64,000 nucleotides of DNA, taken from Aporrectodea caliginosa. Lineage: Eukaryota > Annelida > Clitellata > Crassiclitellata > Lumbricidae. The notes beneath the pieces were generated by a model. The model saw only the letters and a list, made by a program, of their open reading frames with translations. It was not told the origin of the DNA and searched no databases. Shown piece after piece: positions 34,566-44,960 of this stretch; position 1 is the first letter of the stretch; each line of letters starts with the position of its first letter. The stretch is taken from the NCBI GenBank assembly GCA_020284085.1, contig JACEVL010001161.1:1904344-1968343 (forward strand). Reading direction: 5' to 3'. Made by a program: the position numbers and the translations under genes.

Positions 34566-35140
34566 GCGATTGCATGTACCGTACACTCAACCATCAGTAT
34601 TACCTACAAATGATATCAACAATTGTCAAATAAATGAAATATTTTTCAAATAATTAATTAACTAAATATTTGTAAAATAAATCAACTCAATAAAAACATA
34701 AATTGAGCATGTTTCTGCCTTCATAACTATGACTTTCTATGGCAAAATATGCAATTTGGTAGGTGTTTCCACAATGTTGCTCGCTAGTGTACACATATAT
34801 CCGTGTTGCACTTAATGACCAATAAATAACTCCGACTATATTGAATTGCATCCCTTTTGAGCAAAATGTAAAACAACACCATCAGCAAAAATACAGGCGC
34901 ATCAACAAAGAAAAGTAAACTATTACTTTCAGACCATAACTCAACTCCGGAAATGTCATAGTTAATAGATAATTACGAACCAACAAGTTAGCTAGCTTAT
35001 CAACCTACAAGAAAAACGAGTACAGAGTTCCCTTTATTATCCTTGTCTTGCAATAATTATAATTACATATGGCCTGGATGAACAAATTAGACATATTTCA
35101 GACTATAGGGTAAAATAAAAACTTTGAAAGCATAAAATGA
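34566..35140. other. AT-rich intergenic stretch
   Basis: Probable 3' remainder of the Tc1 element, then unassigned AT-rich DNA. No exon seen. Confidence 0.35.
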
Positions 35141-35179
35141 AAACTGACAACGATAGCTATGACATCAATACGGCCTTGG

Positions 35180-35316
35180 CTCAAAGCCCCCCCCCTAACT
35201 GCGGCTCAGTCCCCGAAAAATGTGAAAAATCACTACAAATCACAGGGAGGAGGGGACAAAAGGGAAGGGCTTGGAGCTTTAGCCCCCAAACCTGAAATCC
35301 TGGCGCCTCCACTGAT
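35180..35316. mobile_element. solitary hAT-like terminus
   Basis: Ends CCTGGCGCCTCCACTG at 35316, the reverse complement of a CAGTGGAGGCGCCAGG hAT-type end, preceded by a C/G-rich GCTTTAGCCCCCAAACC segment. I do not find the matching left end, so this may be a truncated element. Confidence 0.45.
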
Positions 35317-35639
35317 CATGTCGTTCTAGAAGTTAATAAGGGAGATTCATTTGCCAAACAAGTTGCCAATAAATTACATATTTGATTTCCATAAGCATGT
35401 AAATGATACACGCAGCAGGTATATTTAGTCTACTAATAACACCTTAGCAACTGCATGTATTTTATTGTGTGTATTAATATTGTCTGTCAAGAATTTTGAA
35501 TGTGAAGAAGACCACATTACATTCAAGATGTGTCGCTACTGCTCAACAACTACGTCCGTCCAAACACAGCAGCTGATACTTTTAATATAATATAGGGCAC
35601 ATATACACATATATGTGTATATGTGTATATACTCTACTC

Positions 35640-35828
35640 GTGCTAGCTCTTTGTAACTTATCTTGACTTGTGTTTAACTGGTTTTACTTTTCGTTGATCA
35701 TTTTACTTCCTCATTTCTCATACATGTTGTACCTTTTTACTTTGTTAGAGCTGTGTTTAATCATTATGTTTGTTATGTTTTCTCTTATTGTTGTTGGGAA
35801 CAATAAATTGAATTGAATTGAATTGAAT
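35640..35828 (+). mobile_element. LINE 3' end with TTGAA-type tail
   Basis: T-rich 3' UTR-like sequence ending GGGAACAATAAATTGAATTG with repeated TGAAT units. A similar end lies at 57225-57303. No coding part is attached. Confidence 0.55.
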
Positions 35829-37080
35829 ATTAGCATATACACATATATACATATATATGTGTGTGTGTGCGTATGAGTGTGTGTGTGTGTGTATATAGAT
35901 GTGCGTTCGCTCGCGCGCGCGTGCTTGCTTGCGTGTGTTAGATAATGGATAGATTAACAGGTACTAGCGACATCTTGTGAATGTAAACGAGAGGCAGTCA
36001 AAAGAGTGTGCAGTGGCTTCATTTTCCTTAGTTTAAGCATAATTGTGTATCCATAATTATGTGAAAATATAAAAGCATATGTCATTTCTTACCCGGCTTG
36101 GTCTCCCCAAGGACAATGTAGGATCATTGTTTTCAGTTTATAGTTTGGTTAAACAGGAAGCTAATTACAAGATGATAGTGTTAATATTTATAAGATTTTT
36201 AGCATTTTAGTCCCTATTGAGTCAATTTGAGTGTATTTGATAGCAGCGGTTAGGGTTTTGGAAAATAAATTTATATGATATTTTAGTTAGCTAGAGTGAA
36301 CTAAAAATAGTTCTTGACTAGATTTCTCAGTGAGTAAGATATTATTAGCTTGGCTGTATGCTGGTAAGAACCTGTTGAAATTTGTGATGAGTTAGACAGT
36401 TTAAGTTTTGTTAAGCTGTTTATGGAAGATTGTTTGACAATTAGCTGAAAGTGATCTTAGGGTAGATAGAACCCAGTGAACAATGCTAGTGTGGTGTTAC
36501 GTGCCATATTAATGCTATAATATTAATGCGCCTCTGAATCGTTGAGAGGCGCTCTAATAAATGTTCGATTACAACCTCAATTACAGTTAGACAAAAGAAA
36601 GCAGTATAAGAGCACCATTGAGTTCCGTGGTAACAGATCAGACATAACAATGGGTCAGGCAATTGTAAATGCACATTTTATATGACGTACCTATGGCCTC
36701 GACCCTGCTCATGTATTCTGTTTTCGTTGAGTAAACGTCGACGTTAAGAACAACCAGAAATAGATGTAACTTTGTGTCTTACTTCTTTCTTTGACTGTCA
36801 TAGTTATTGCGGAGAAAAATGTAACTACTCTTATTTAGAATGCATAACATGTTAACAGCCTCTATACCAGCGCCTCATGGAGCTCATATACAGCATGCCC
36901 CATTTTCTAATTTAATACCCCCCGCCCATGGAAATGCTGGTAGTGCAAGCAGCAATAAAGACTTGTATTAATGTATTGGGCCTGCTTGATAACGTCAGGT
37001 GCTGAATTAAATATTCAGGCCCTAGATGTTTGTCGTTCTTGACTGTGGGTATGTTTTTTGTCACTGTCAACTAGCCTACG
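35829..37080. other. intergenic stretch with a GT/TA patch and a hairpin
   Basis: A GT/CG/TA-rich patch occupies 35830-35940. A GCGCCTCTGAATCGTTGAG.. hairpin lies at 36529-36555, the retroelement 3' module. GCCTCGACCCTGCTCAT (about 36696) recurs from 13519. No gene seen. Confidence 0.4.
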
Positions 37081-37137
37081 TGAATCACATGAAAAGTAAT
37101 AAATTTGTACATTTCTTTCTGCGTTTGTAGAATGTAG

Positions 37138-37352
37138 GCATAGACGGAACAGTCTACATGGAAGTCAACCCAGCAAGCGGAAGTCACGTGCCTCCCACAA
37201 TGCAACAGCGTGTACCAATCCAGTCATTGTTCAAAAAATTAATCTATGCACCGATTGAGCACACAGCACAGAACACTACAACACTACCTCCATCCAACAA
37301 TAACACTATAGGCCTACTCCAGCAATGTCTTCTTATCACTGAACCAACATAA
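37138..37352 (+). CDS. candidate terminal exon: cytoplasmic tail with ITSM and ITIM
   Basis: A pyrimidine-rich tract ends TTTGTAG (37130), with a second AG at 37137. From the second acceptor, phase 1 gives IDGTVYMEVNPASG, then 27 residues after the first Tyr comes LIYAPIEH, and a stop TAA at 37350-37352. TVYMEV fits the ITSM consensus TxYxxV/I. LIYAPI fits the ITIM consensus (S/I/V/L)xYxx(I/V/L). The same residues are read in phase 0 from the first acceptor. Phase 1 matches the donor of gene A exon 4, 11.4 kb upstream, which would make this an alternative tail. Otherwise it is the last exon of an unseen + strand receptor. No transmembrane exon with a phase 0 donor was found on this strand. 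Confidence 0.55.
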
Positions 37353-37723
37353 TCGCATAAATTTGTATCTAATATTATCAAAATACTGCGTCTTTGTAAT
37401 AACTTGAAATATTCAAGCGAACAATAGATGATCGGTACAAAGCATGGGCCTATGCTCGCGTAAACAGAATTGAAGAACAGAGCAATTGCGAAAGAAGGTA
37501 AAAAAAATCAACAGGTGTGCTACGTCGTAGACACAAAGGAAACAGCTGCCAGTTTTAATGAAACGCATAAAACGACAGCGACCTACAAACATACACAATG
37601 AAGACGAATTTGAGCGAGAAGAGACATGCATGCATAGGCAGCGAGAATTGAGAAAAGGGGAGTAAGAGAAAGGCAGTGAGACAGACACACACGATAACAA
37701 AGACAGACTCAGAGTCAGAGATC

Positions 37724-38823
37724 TGAACTGACAGAGCGTTGTGAATAATCTTATCGAGGATTCTGAGTGGCCGAGTGGGCTGGTGCCCGCTCGTCACGTC
37801 GGCGCCCCGGGTTCGCTTCCCGGTCGGGTCGGTATATCAGAGATTAATTTCTCGGATCTTTACTGCGGGTGGCTCGGTCGCATTATAAACGTGGAGTACA
37901 ATACAACACACAACACAATATACTGGGGCGCGGTGGTTTGGGGGTATGTTCGGTGCCTTGCAGCTGGAGGGTTGCGGGTTCGAATCCACCTCAAAGCCGC
38001 TGCGTAGGGACCCTGGGCAAGTCCTTCACTCGCAATTGCTCATGCGCTTCGGCGTGAAACTCCGACTACAGCAGTAGTCGGGAGCGCTCTGAATGGGAAA
38101 TCTGGTTGAGGCGCTATAACAAGTGTTCAAATACAATACAATACAATACAATACAATACAATACAGAGATAGAGAGATACCGGATGCCCCAAAGGCAAAG
38201 CAAATGTCAAAGGGGCAATACAGAGAGACGACAGGCAACTGCACAGATGTTAGACCGGAAAACGACACGCACAAAAATATAGGCCTACACGTGGGTGATA
38301 AGGTCGAAAAACATAACTATTTAAAACGCAGACAGAGGCAAAGATAGGATAGGAGGGAATTACAGTGGAAGGGACAGAGACACCGATACAAGTAGAGTGG
38401 GCAGCAGATTATCTTGAGAGGGAAGTAGGAAGACAAAGATAGACTTATAACCACGTGATTAAACGATAAAGGGAACACTATCGCAAACAAAATGAATGGC
38501 ACTTAGGAAGCCGTTAACACGCCAGGCCCATGTTTGCCCGGACATGCGGGATATTGAATGACAGGATGCGGGGTTAAAGTGCCTTTTGAATAGGGCACAC
38601 TCTTCGTAGATTGTGTTTGAACATGCCATTTTGAAATGTTAAAAGGAAGCTAAGAGCAACCGTCATGTTTTTGAAAACTTCTCAGTCTGTCTCTGCAGTA
38701 ATAATTGCTACATATACATACTTTACAGCATAAATTTTAAATATTATTAAACCCACATTCACATTAGACACCATGACGGCTATGTTTATACGATAAGATT
38801 ATTCACAACGCTCTGTCAGTTCA
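37724..38823. repeat. 33-bp perfect inverted repeat pair bounding 1.1 kb
   Basis: 37724-37756 and 38791-38823 are exact reverse complements (start TGAACTGACAGAGCG, end TAATCTTATCG) and mismatch at once on both sides. The left arm abuts the 5' end of the dimeric SINE. It could be the ends of a small element or the footprint of a rearrangement. Confidence 0.85.
37758..38165 (+). mobile_element. dimeric tRNA-derived SINE, full length, copy 1
   Basis: Two SINE bodies in tandem. Unit 1: A box TGGCCGAGTGG (37768-37778) and B box GGTTCGCTTCC (37810-37820). A linker of ATACAACACAACACAATA follows. Unit 2: A-box-like TGGTTTGGGGG (37934-37944) and B box GGTTCGAATCC (37977-37987), then the GAGCGCTCTGAATGG...GAGGCGCTATAAC 3' module and an ATACA tail (38131-38165). 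Unit 1 resembles a tRNA of the Leu/Ser type. No target duplication was found, perhaps because the left side abuts the 33-bp inverted repeat. Confidence 0.9.
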
Positions 38824-39060
38824 AATTAACTAATGAGCTGGATGCTTGAGGCGAGATTCCAGGTCACCGCCATGTGTTAGGCAGACAGCTATAGACAGGC
38901 ACGCCGCTCGAATAGTAGCCTAGGGTTTGGAGCTGCAATATAAAGATACGATTTTTTACCCGTTGTGGTGTAGAGCAAACGACGAAGTTGCAACACTATA
39001 GGCCTAAAATGCGTTCTTTAATCACGCAGTCTTTTTTACACTGATAACGTCTTTTTCTTA
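38166..39060. other. intergenic stretch, nothing recognised
   Basis: Apart from the right arm of the inverted repeat (38791-38823) this is unassigned, A/G-rich at first (38160-38420). Confidence 0.35.
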
Positions 39061-39064
39061 CACG

Positions 39065-40441
39065 TATCAAGAAACACATTACTTCTTCTCCTAACTTCAG
39101 CCCTTATCAGTCAGCTTACCGCGAAGGCTATTGCACTGAAACTGCTCATGTCTCTACACTGGATAACATCTTCTCCTCTGTTGACAATGGTAAAGCCTGC
39201 CTCTCAGTATATCTTGACCTCAGTGCAGCCTTCGACACCGTAGACCACCAGCTCCTTCTTTCAAGACTAACCAAAAGCTTCGGTGTCTCTGGGACTGCCT
39301 TAAACTGGTTAGCTTCTTACCTGGGCGACCGTAGTCAGCAGGTAGGCATCGGTACCGCTCGGTCTGAGCCCACGCTTTGTACTGCTGGAGTACCACAGGG
39401 ATCTGTCCTCGGCCCTTTATAATTTACAGTCTTTACTTCCCCAATCAGTCATATAGCTAAGCACTTTGGATTCCGATTACAACAGTAGGCCTACGCGGAT
39501 GATACGCAGCTACATATTGCTCTGTCACACACTGACCAGTCTGGTAAACTAAAACTTGAAGAGTGCCTCTCATCTATGTATGCATGGTTCTGTTTCAAAT
39601 GGTTTGGCCATAAACCCAAACAAGTCTGAGGCAATTCTGTTCGGTTCATGCCAACGCCTGCGTTCTTTCCCTTCACTTTCTAGTGTCGACCTCGCAGGCA
39701 CTGCTGTGCCACTTTTAGATACTGCCAAAACACTTGGGGTAACCCTGGACAGTAAGCTCACATTCCGACCGCACATAACAAACCTTTGTAAATCTTGTTT
39801 CTATCACATCAGGGCAATACGTCACATCAGGTCGGCTCTAACTAAGAATATGTCTCAAACTATAGCCTGTTCACTTGTATCCTCTCGTCTTGATTATGTT
39901 AATTCCCTTTTTGTGGGTGTCTCAAACCTTGAACTCAAAAGGCTGCAACGAATCCAAAACTCCTTAGCTCGTGTAGTGATGCGTGTCCCACTACGAACAT
40001 GCTCCTCAGTTCTACTCCACGAGCTGCATTGGCTTCCTGTTGAATTCAGAATAAAATTTAAATTGGCCTGTCTGACCTACAAAGCCCTCAGCACCAGCAC
40101 ACCTACCTATATTCATGCACTACTAACTCCTTACATCCCTCCTCGTTGCCTGCTATCATCAAGAACAGGTCTTTTAGCTGAGCCACGATGCACAACAGTT
40201 ATGGGCTCTCACGCATTCCACGCCTCTGCTCCAAAGGAATGGAATCGACTACCACTTTCTCTTCGTAGCTCAAATTCACTTCCTTCCTTCAAAAAGCGGC
40301 TCAAAACTCACTATTTCTCCTTGGCTTTCAAGCATTCAGAAATCTAAGTGCATCTTCACCTGGCGTCTGACCCACCATGCCTCAGATTAACATTTCGGTG
40401 TGACCTTGCGCGCGTTACAAATTTATTTAATAATAATAATC
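39065..40441 (+). mobile_element. CR1/L2-like LINE, 5'-truncated, frameshifted
   Basis: Reverse transcriptase segments in order: FSPYQSAYREGYCTETAHV (about 39100), LDLSAAFDTVDHQLLLSRL (motif A), GVPQGSVLGPL (about 39388-39420), YADDTQL with the catalytic pair at 39492-39503. An open frame (39556-40347) follows with NGLAINPNKSEAILFGS, LGVTLDSKLTF, SRLDYVNSLF and the C-terminal WNRLPLSLRSSNSLPSFKK. Stops at about 39419 and 39486 and a frame change near 39590 inactivate it. The 5' endonuclease is missing. The 3' end carries an AAT microsatellite tail (40430-40441). The QSAYR/STETA-like and YADDTQL blocks are typical of the CR1/L2/Rex branch. Confidence 0.9.
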
Positions 40442-42150
40442 TAATACCTAAGCACAAATGCGTCATTCATTTGAATACAATGTTAGTAGGTTCTGACAGA
40501 TTATGCAGTATCGAAATCGAGTTTATTGAAGCGTTAAATACAATGTCAGTTTCTTCTCATTGTTTCGTTGGTTATGCTATTTGAAGTAATAGTCAAATGT
40601 TTAAATTAATTAAGTTTCATGGTTTTTTTTTATTTTGTACCATAGATAGGCCTAGCTGAAACGTATAGCTGCTGCTGAAGATATGCATTGTCACTACCTA
40701 GTAATTAAGCATCAGTATACGGAGCCCAGGATAATTTTATACACAATAGCCAATTTGAACGAGACTCTACTTCGTATTCTTCGAGGTAAATTTACAGCTT
40801 AGCCAATCGCCTGCAGAATAAAACACTTAACATTTTACACTTGACAGATTTTATAGGCTAGCCATTTTACTGTTTACTTCCCATCGGAGGCTACACCAAA
40901 GTCTACTGCATTTTAACAGAAAATCGTGCATAGTCGTTTCTGAAGCGTTAAAGTTCGATTCCATACCAAGCGTGGAACCATGCACAAGAAACGCGGCATA
41001 CGTCAGATGTTGAATGAAGCAATGTGTGTCGATGAATCTGTGAGAAGAACTCTCACAGCACAATGCCAACTGTTTCTCTTGCACCTGTCTCCTTTCATGA
41101 CAGCAGATGTTCTCTCACGGTTAGGTTACTCTTGGGCCCATAAATTATGTAGAACATAATTATGCATGTCAGAGCAAATCAACGGTTTATACTGCAGGGT
41201 GAAATTTTGAAATTTTAACTGACGGCAGATGGTTTGATGGTTTGCGAACACATAAATTATAGCATAACGTTCTTTGCGGTTGCTGCTTTGTGTTCTTTGT
41301 GTCTGCTGCATGATAGAATGCACTGCAGTAAGGCCTAATTGAGAAAAAATATTGCACGCATTGTGTATGTTGTTCTGTGTGAAACATGAGCTGCAAATAA
41401 AATTAGCTAAAGTACTCACCTAGGTTTCGTATACCAAGCTGTCAAAAACACGCATCCACAGTTTAAAACTAAACATCTTAGAAAGGCAAAAAAGGTATAT
41501 TATATATATAGAAGCTAGTCTTTTAAAGCCATTTATTTACACACATTGCTCATAGAAATAGCTAAAAGAAATTGCTTTAAAATAAACAATTAAACATGCC
41601 ACATAAATATTGAAATACAAAATTATTATAATAAAAATGCAAATATAAAACACAAACGGTAGAATTATATATTAAAGTCAGCATATTCAAAACCACTTTG
41701 ACGTGGTTGTCCCATGTCATGGTCCTAACAATACTAATTTAACAAAATTATCTATTCCATGCGTGATATTTTAATATTTACATTTGAGACAGTCTCAGAC
41801 AGAAATAACACATTATGCTAGAAATGACATGATACATTATTTCCTGACTGGTTACATCCGGTCGCGTCGGATCGGCTTGGCTTATGCTTTACCCCTTCGT
41901 TCAAATGAAGCGCATGCCATTATCTGAAATACAATATCAGTAACAGAAGTCTATACGATCGGTCTGGATTTGTCTGGCTGTTACTCAAAACGCTGAAGGC
42001 CATCTGCAAGTGTCATGATGTTGGATTTAGCAAGAATATCTAGTTGATTCTATTCAATTTCTTAATGCTTCTCGCAGAGAGAATGAAGTTCATGTCATCA
42101 TAACTCTCATTACAAACGTTTTTAACGCGCGCTAGGTCAAACGGTTCCAG
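40442..42150. other. intergenic stretch, no supported gene
   Basis: A + strand frame of about 58 codons at 40980-41156 (HKKRGIRQMLNEAMCVDESV, then RRTLTAQCQLF) looks protein-like but has no partner or recognised family. The overlapping minus-strand frames are equally unassigned. The remainder is AT-rich. Confidence 0.35.
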
Positions 42151-42153
42151 AGG

Positions 42154-43081
42154 CTTTCACCTCCGGACGTTTCACCTCCGGTCGATCCACCTCTAGGGGC
42201 TTTCACCTATAGGGGCTTTAACCTCTAGGGGTATTCAGCTCCACTCATATTTATTAATCAATTTTAAACGTGTAACAAATAGAATCAGATAATAAGACAA
42301 GAGAGTGACTGTAATTAACGGAATATATGATAACGCGTGTCACTGACTGAAAACGAAACATATGCAATATACAACATATTTGAATATAAGCAACTAATTA
42401 TGGTGTCATAAAGTAGATAAATACTCAATACGTAAATAAGTTGATTTCTTATTGTAAACTTAGCAAGTTTTTTGGTCTACGACGCCGAGAACTAAACATA
42501 GACAACATAGGCCTAAAAATCAGCAACTAATTATAATGTCACCTAGTAAAAGACCATTAAGTACCAATCAATCAATCAATCAAAATTTATATAGCGCCCC
42601 TTTAAGATCCCTACTCAGAGGCGCGCTCCCGACCCAGACCATACGGAAGAATGCAGTCTTCAACAGTTGGTGAAACTGAGAACAGTTTGAAAGGTGTCGT
42701 GAATCTAAGGTTAGCCCGTTCCAGGTTGTTGGACCAACCACAGAGAAGAAACGGCTCTGCATTGTTGCAGAGCGAGCGAATGGGACCGCCAGGTCACCGT
42801 GGACAGAGGAGCGCAGTGCTCGGCGGCCTGTGCAAGTAGAAAGAGAAAGTATGAGAAAGATGGGCGATCTTAAATTTACTGATTCGATTTGTTACGCGTA
42901 ATTGCATTATTTTCGAGTCAACGGGATATGCTGACTACAGTCAGTGACACGCGTTATATATGCCGTTAATTACAGTCACTCTCTTGTCATATTAGTTTAT
43001 TCGATTGAAAAATATGTGAGTGGAGGGGAATACCCCTAGAGGTGAATCGTCCGGAGGTCAAACGTCCGGAGGTGAAACAGG
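42154..43081. mobile_element. foldback-type element with long inverted repeats
   Basis: Left arm (42156-42351) and right arm (42915-43080) are diverged inverted copies. Outer parts are built of CACCTCCGGACG and CACCTCTAGGGG words. Inner parts share AGAGAGTGACTGTAATTAACG and ACGCGTGTCACTGACTG. The left arm has an extra unit of about 35 bp. A LINE 3' fragment (42565-42840) sits in the centre. No transposase. Confidence 0.8.
42565..42840 (-). mobile_element. antisense LINE 3' fragment inside the foldback element
   Basis: On the minus strand it encodes RFFSVVGPTTWNGLTLDSRH, then QFHQLLKTAFF, the C-terminal FSVxGPxxWN...FxxxLKT motif of many LINE polyproteins. The shared 3' hairpin (GCGCCCCTTTAAG...AGAGGCGCGC, 42593-42627) and an AATC tail (42568-42583) follow. 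It is intact enough to identify but truncated at 5'. Confidence 0.75.
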
Positions 43082-43174
43082 GCCGTGTTATGGTCGCCGT
43101 AGGCCCTATACACTCTTGCTTTCGTAGGCCCCCAACTCCCAGCTCTGAAATTGAAAAAGAGTAAATGCGGGAAA

Positions 43175-44052
43175 CAGTGATTGGTAATTAATTAATCAGA
43201 AACTAATTTAAATAGCTAACTAATTTGTTTGGTAGCGAATTCTAATTCCAATTAATTGGTAACCAAAATATTTTAAATTCTAATTCTAATTAGGCCTAAT
43301 AATTATAGTTGTCTAAATCTAATTAAAATTTTATAATTAGCTTCATAATTACCTTGCCTATTTCCTTATTCACGTTTTGCAGGATGCTTTCATTGTAACT
43401 AATAAACATCAACCAATATTTTGGGAGTTTGTTTTTTTATGATATCTTTGAGCGAAGAATTGCCTTTAGCTATAGCATTTGTGTTGGAAAATTTTGTAGG
43501 GTCTACATAAACGAATCCATCAGTAAAGTTAAATTAATTCTAAAGTGTCTGTTTTAGCAATAGCTTCTATTAAGAAATAAAAATAAGATTTCTCAAAGTT
43601 TTCTAGCTGCTTCTGAAAGATTTTATTGTTCCTGTAACATCAGCATCAATGGAGCGAGAATTTTATGTTGTAAGATTTGTTACAAATGAGTAAAGAAATA
43701 GGCTTGAACACAATACTTTAGATCTCATGATAATTCCAAAGTGCATGTCTGATCTCATATGAGTATAAATATTTTCACAGTAATAAGAAGAAAATGGATG
43801 AAGACCATTGAAATTTGAGTTTCGTCATAATTTGAAATATTTGTCTAATAGATTGAACGCCAAACTGCTAAAAGAACGTTCATTTTTGTGTCTTTTGTAT
43901 TCTGACGTCAGCACATAATTTTTATTAATTAGCTGAGTGCTAATTCTAATTCTAATTAATTAGTTATCCTAAAAATGCTAATTCTAATTATGAAATTCGA
44001 ACTATTGTCAATTCTAATTAATTAGTTACAAAATCTTAATTACCCATCAATG
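43175..44052. mobile_element. possible hAT-like MITE with TAATTAGAATT-rich arms
   Basis: Left end CAGTGATTGGTAATTAATTA and right end TTAATTACCCATCAATG are roughly complementary. Both flanks are full of AATTCTAATTAATTAG words arranged toward each other (43180-43345 and 43920-44045). No clean target duplication is seen, so assignment is tentative. Confidence 0.45.
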
Positions 44053-44393
44053 GCAGAACATGACATTTGAAGACGTTATAAGTGACCTTGTTAATGGACA
44101 GAGCCGTAAAGTTCACATAGTCTAGGCTGTTGCACAGCTTCGCTTAACTTAAAGTTAATATCCTAAGGTTAAACTGTTTCAGTACAATTACGAAAATAAT
44201 TAAACTAGAATTTAAAATTTTCTTTCTTTGATTTTAGCATCAAACTCAATCATTAAACTTTTTATTTATTTTTCAATATCTCATTTTCCAGACTTTCGTA
44301 AGCTCCTTAAAGGCGCTGTGCCTAGTGGATAAAACGGTCCTGAGGTGAAAGCCCCTGATACCAGGTCAAACAGACATGAATCTATGGGTTTCT

Positions 44394-44960
44394 AGGGCAA
44401 TTGGGAGTCGGACAATTGGGAGCGGACAATTCGGAGCGGACAATTTGGAGCGGACATTTCGGAGTGGAAAATTCGGGGCGGACAATTGGGAACCGGATAA
44501 TTGGGAGCCGCCAAGAAATATTCTCATCAATTCAACTTCTCTTTAAGCAACAATTATTTTAATCAATTGTTTAGGCAAGAATAATTTTCATCTATTTAAG
44601 CAAAAAAATTCATCCATCCAACTTCTTTTTAACTGAGAATAATTTTTATAAATCCGACTTCTATTTAAGCAAAAGATTTCATCGATCCAGCTTCTATTTA
44701 AGGAAGAATTACACTGTGCGAATAATTTAGAGCGCCAAAACGATAAATTGCCGACACTGCTATTCTACTTAAATTTTAAGTTTCGGCTACATGATCTTCT
44801 ATTCGCGCGGTTAGATACTACTTTCGCCGTAAGCCTTTGGTGTGAACGATTGTTTGGTGCCACCAAATAAATACTAAACAAAAATGTCTGTTCGCCGTAA
44901 GAGCCCCGTAAGTTCGCTCCGAATTGTCTGCTACGAATTGTCCGGCTCCGAATTGCCCGG
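44394..44960. mobile_element. MITE with tandem-repeat inverted termini (GGAGCGGACAATT)
   Basis: The left end (44395-44512) holds about eight imperfect units of 13-14 bp, GGGAGCGGACAATTC type. The right end (44915-44958) has about three inverted units (GCTCCGAATTGTC, GGCTCCGAATTGCCC). The interior has repeated ATTTAAGCAA and CTTCTATTTAAG words. No coding capacity and no certain target duplication. Confidence 0.75.

Noticed and set aside
37768..37820. A and B boxes as a functional tRNA gene
   Set aside because: The head does not close into a tRNA cloverleaf acceptor stem and continues into a SINE body with linker and second head.
40980..41156. 58-codon + strand frame HKKRGIRQMLNEAMCVDESV...
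   Set aside because: Protein-like, but no family, splice partners or supporting context. An overlapping minus-strand frame is equally plausible.
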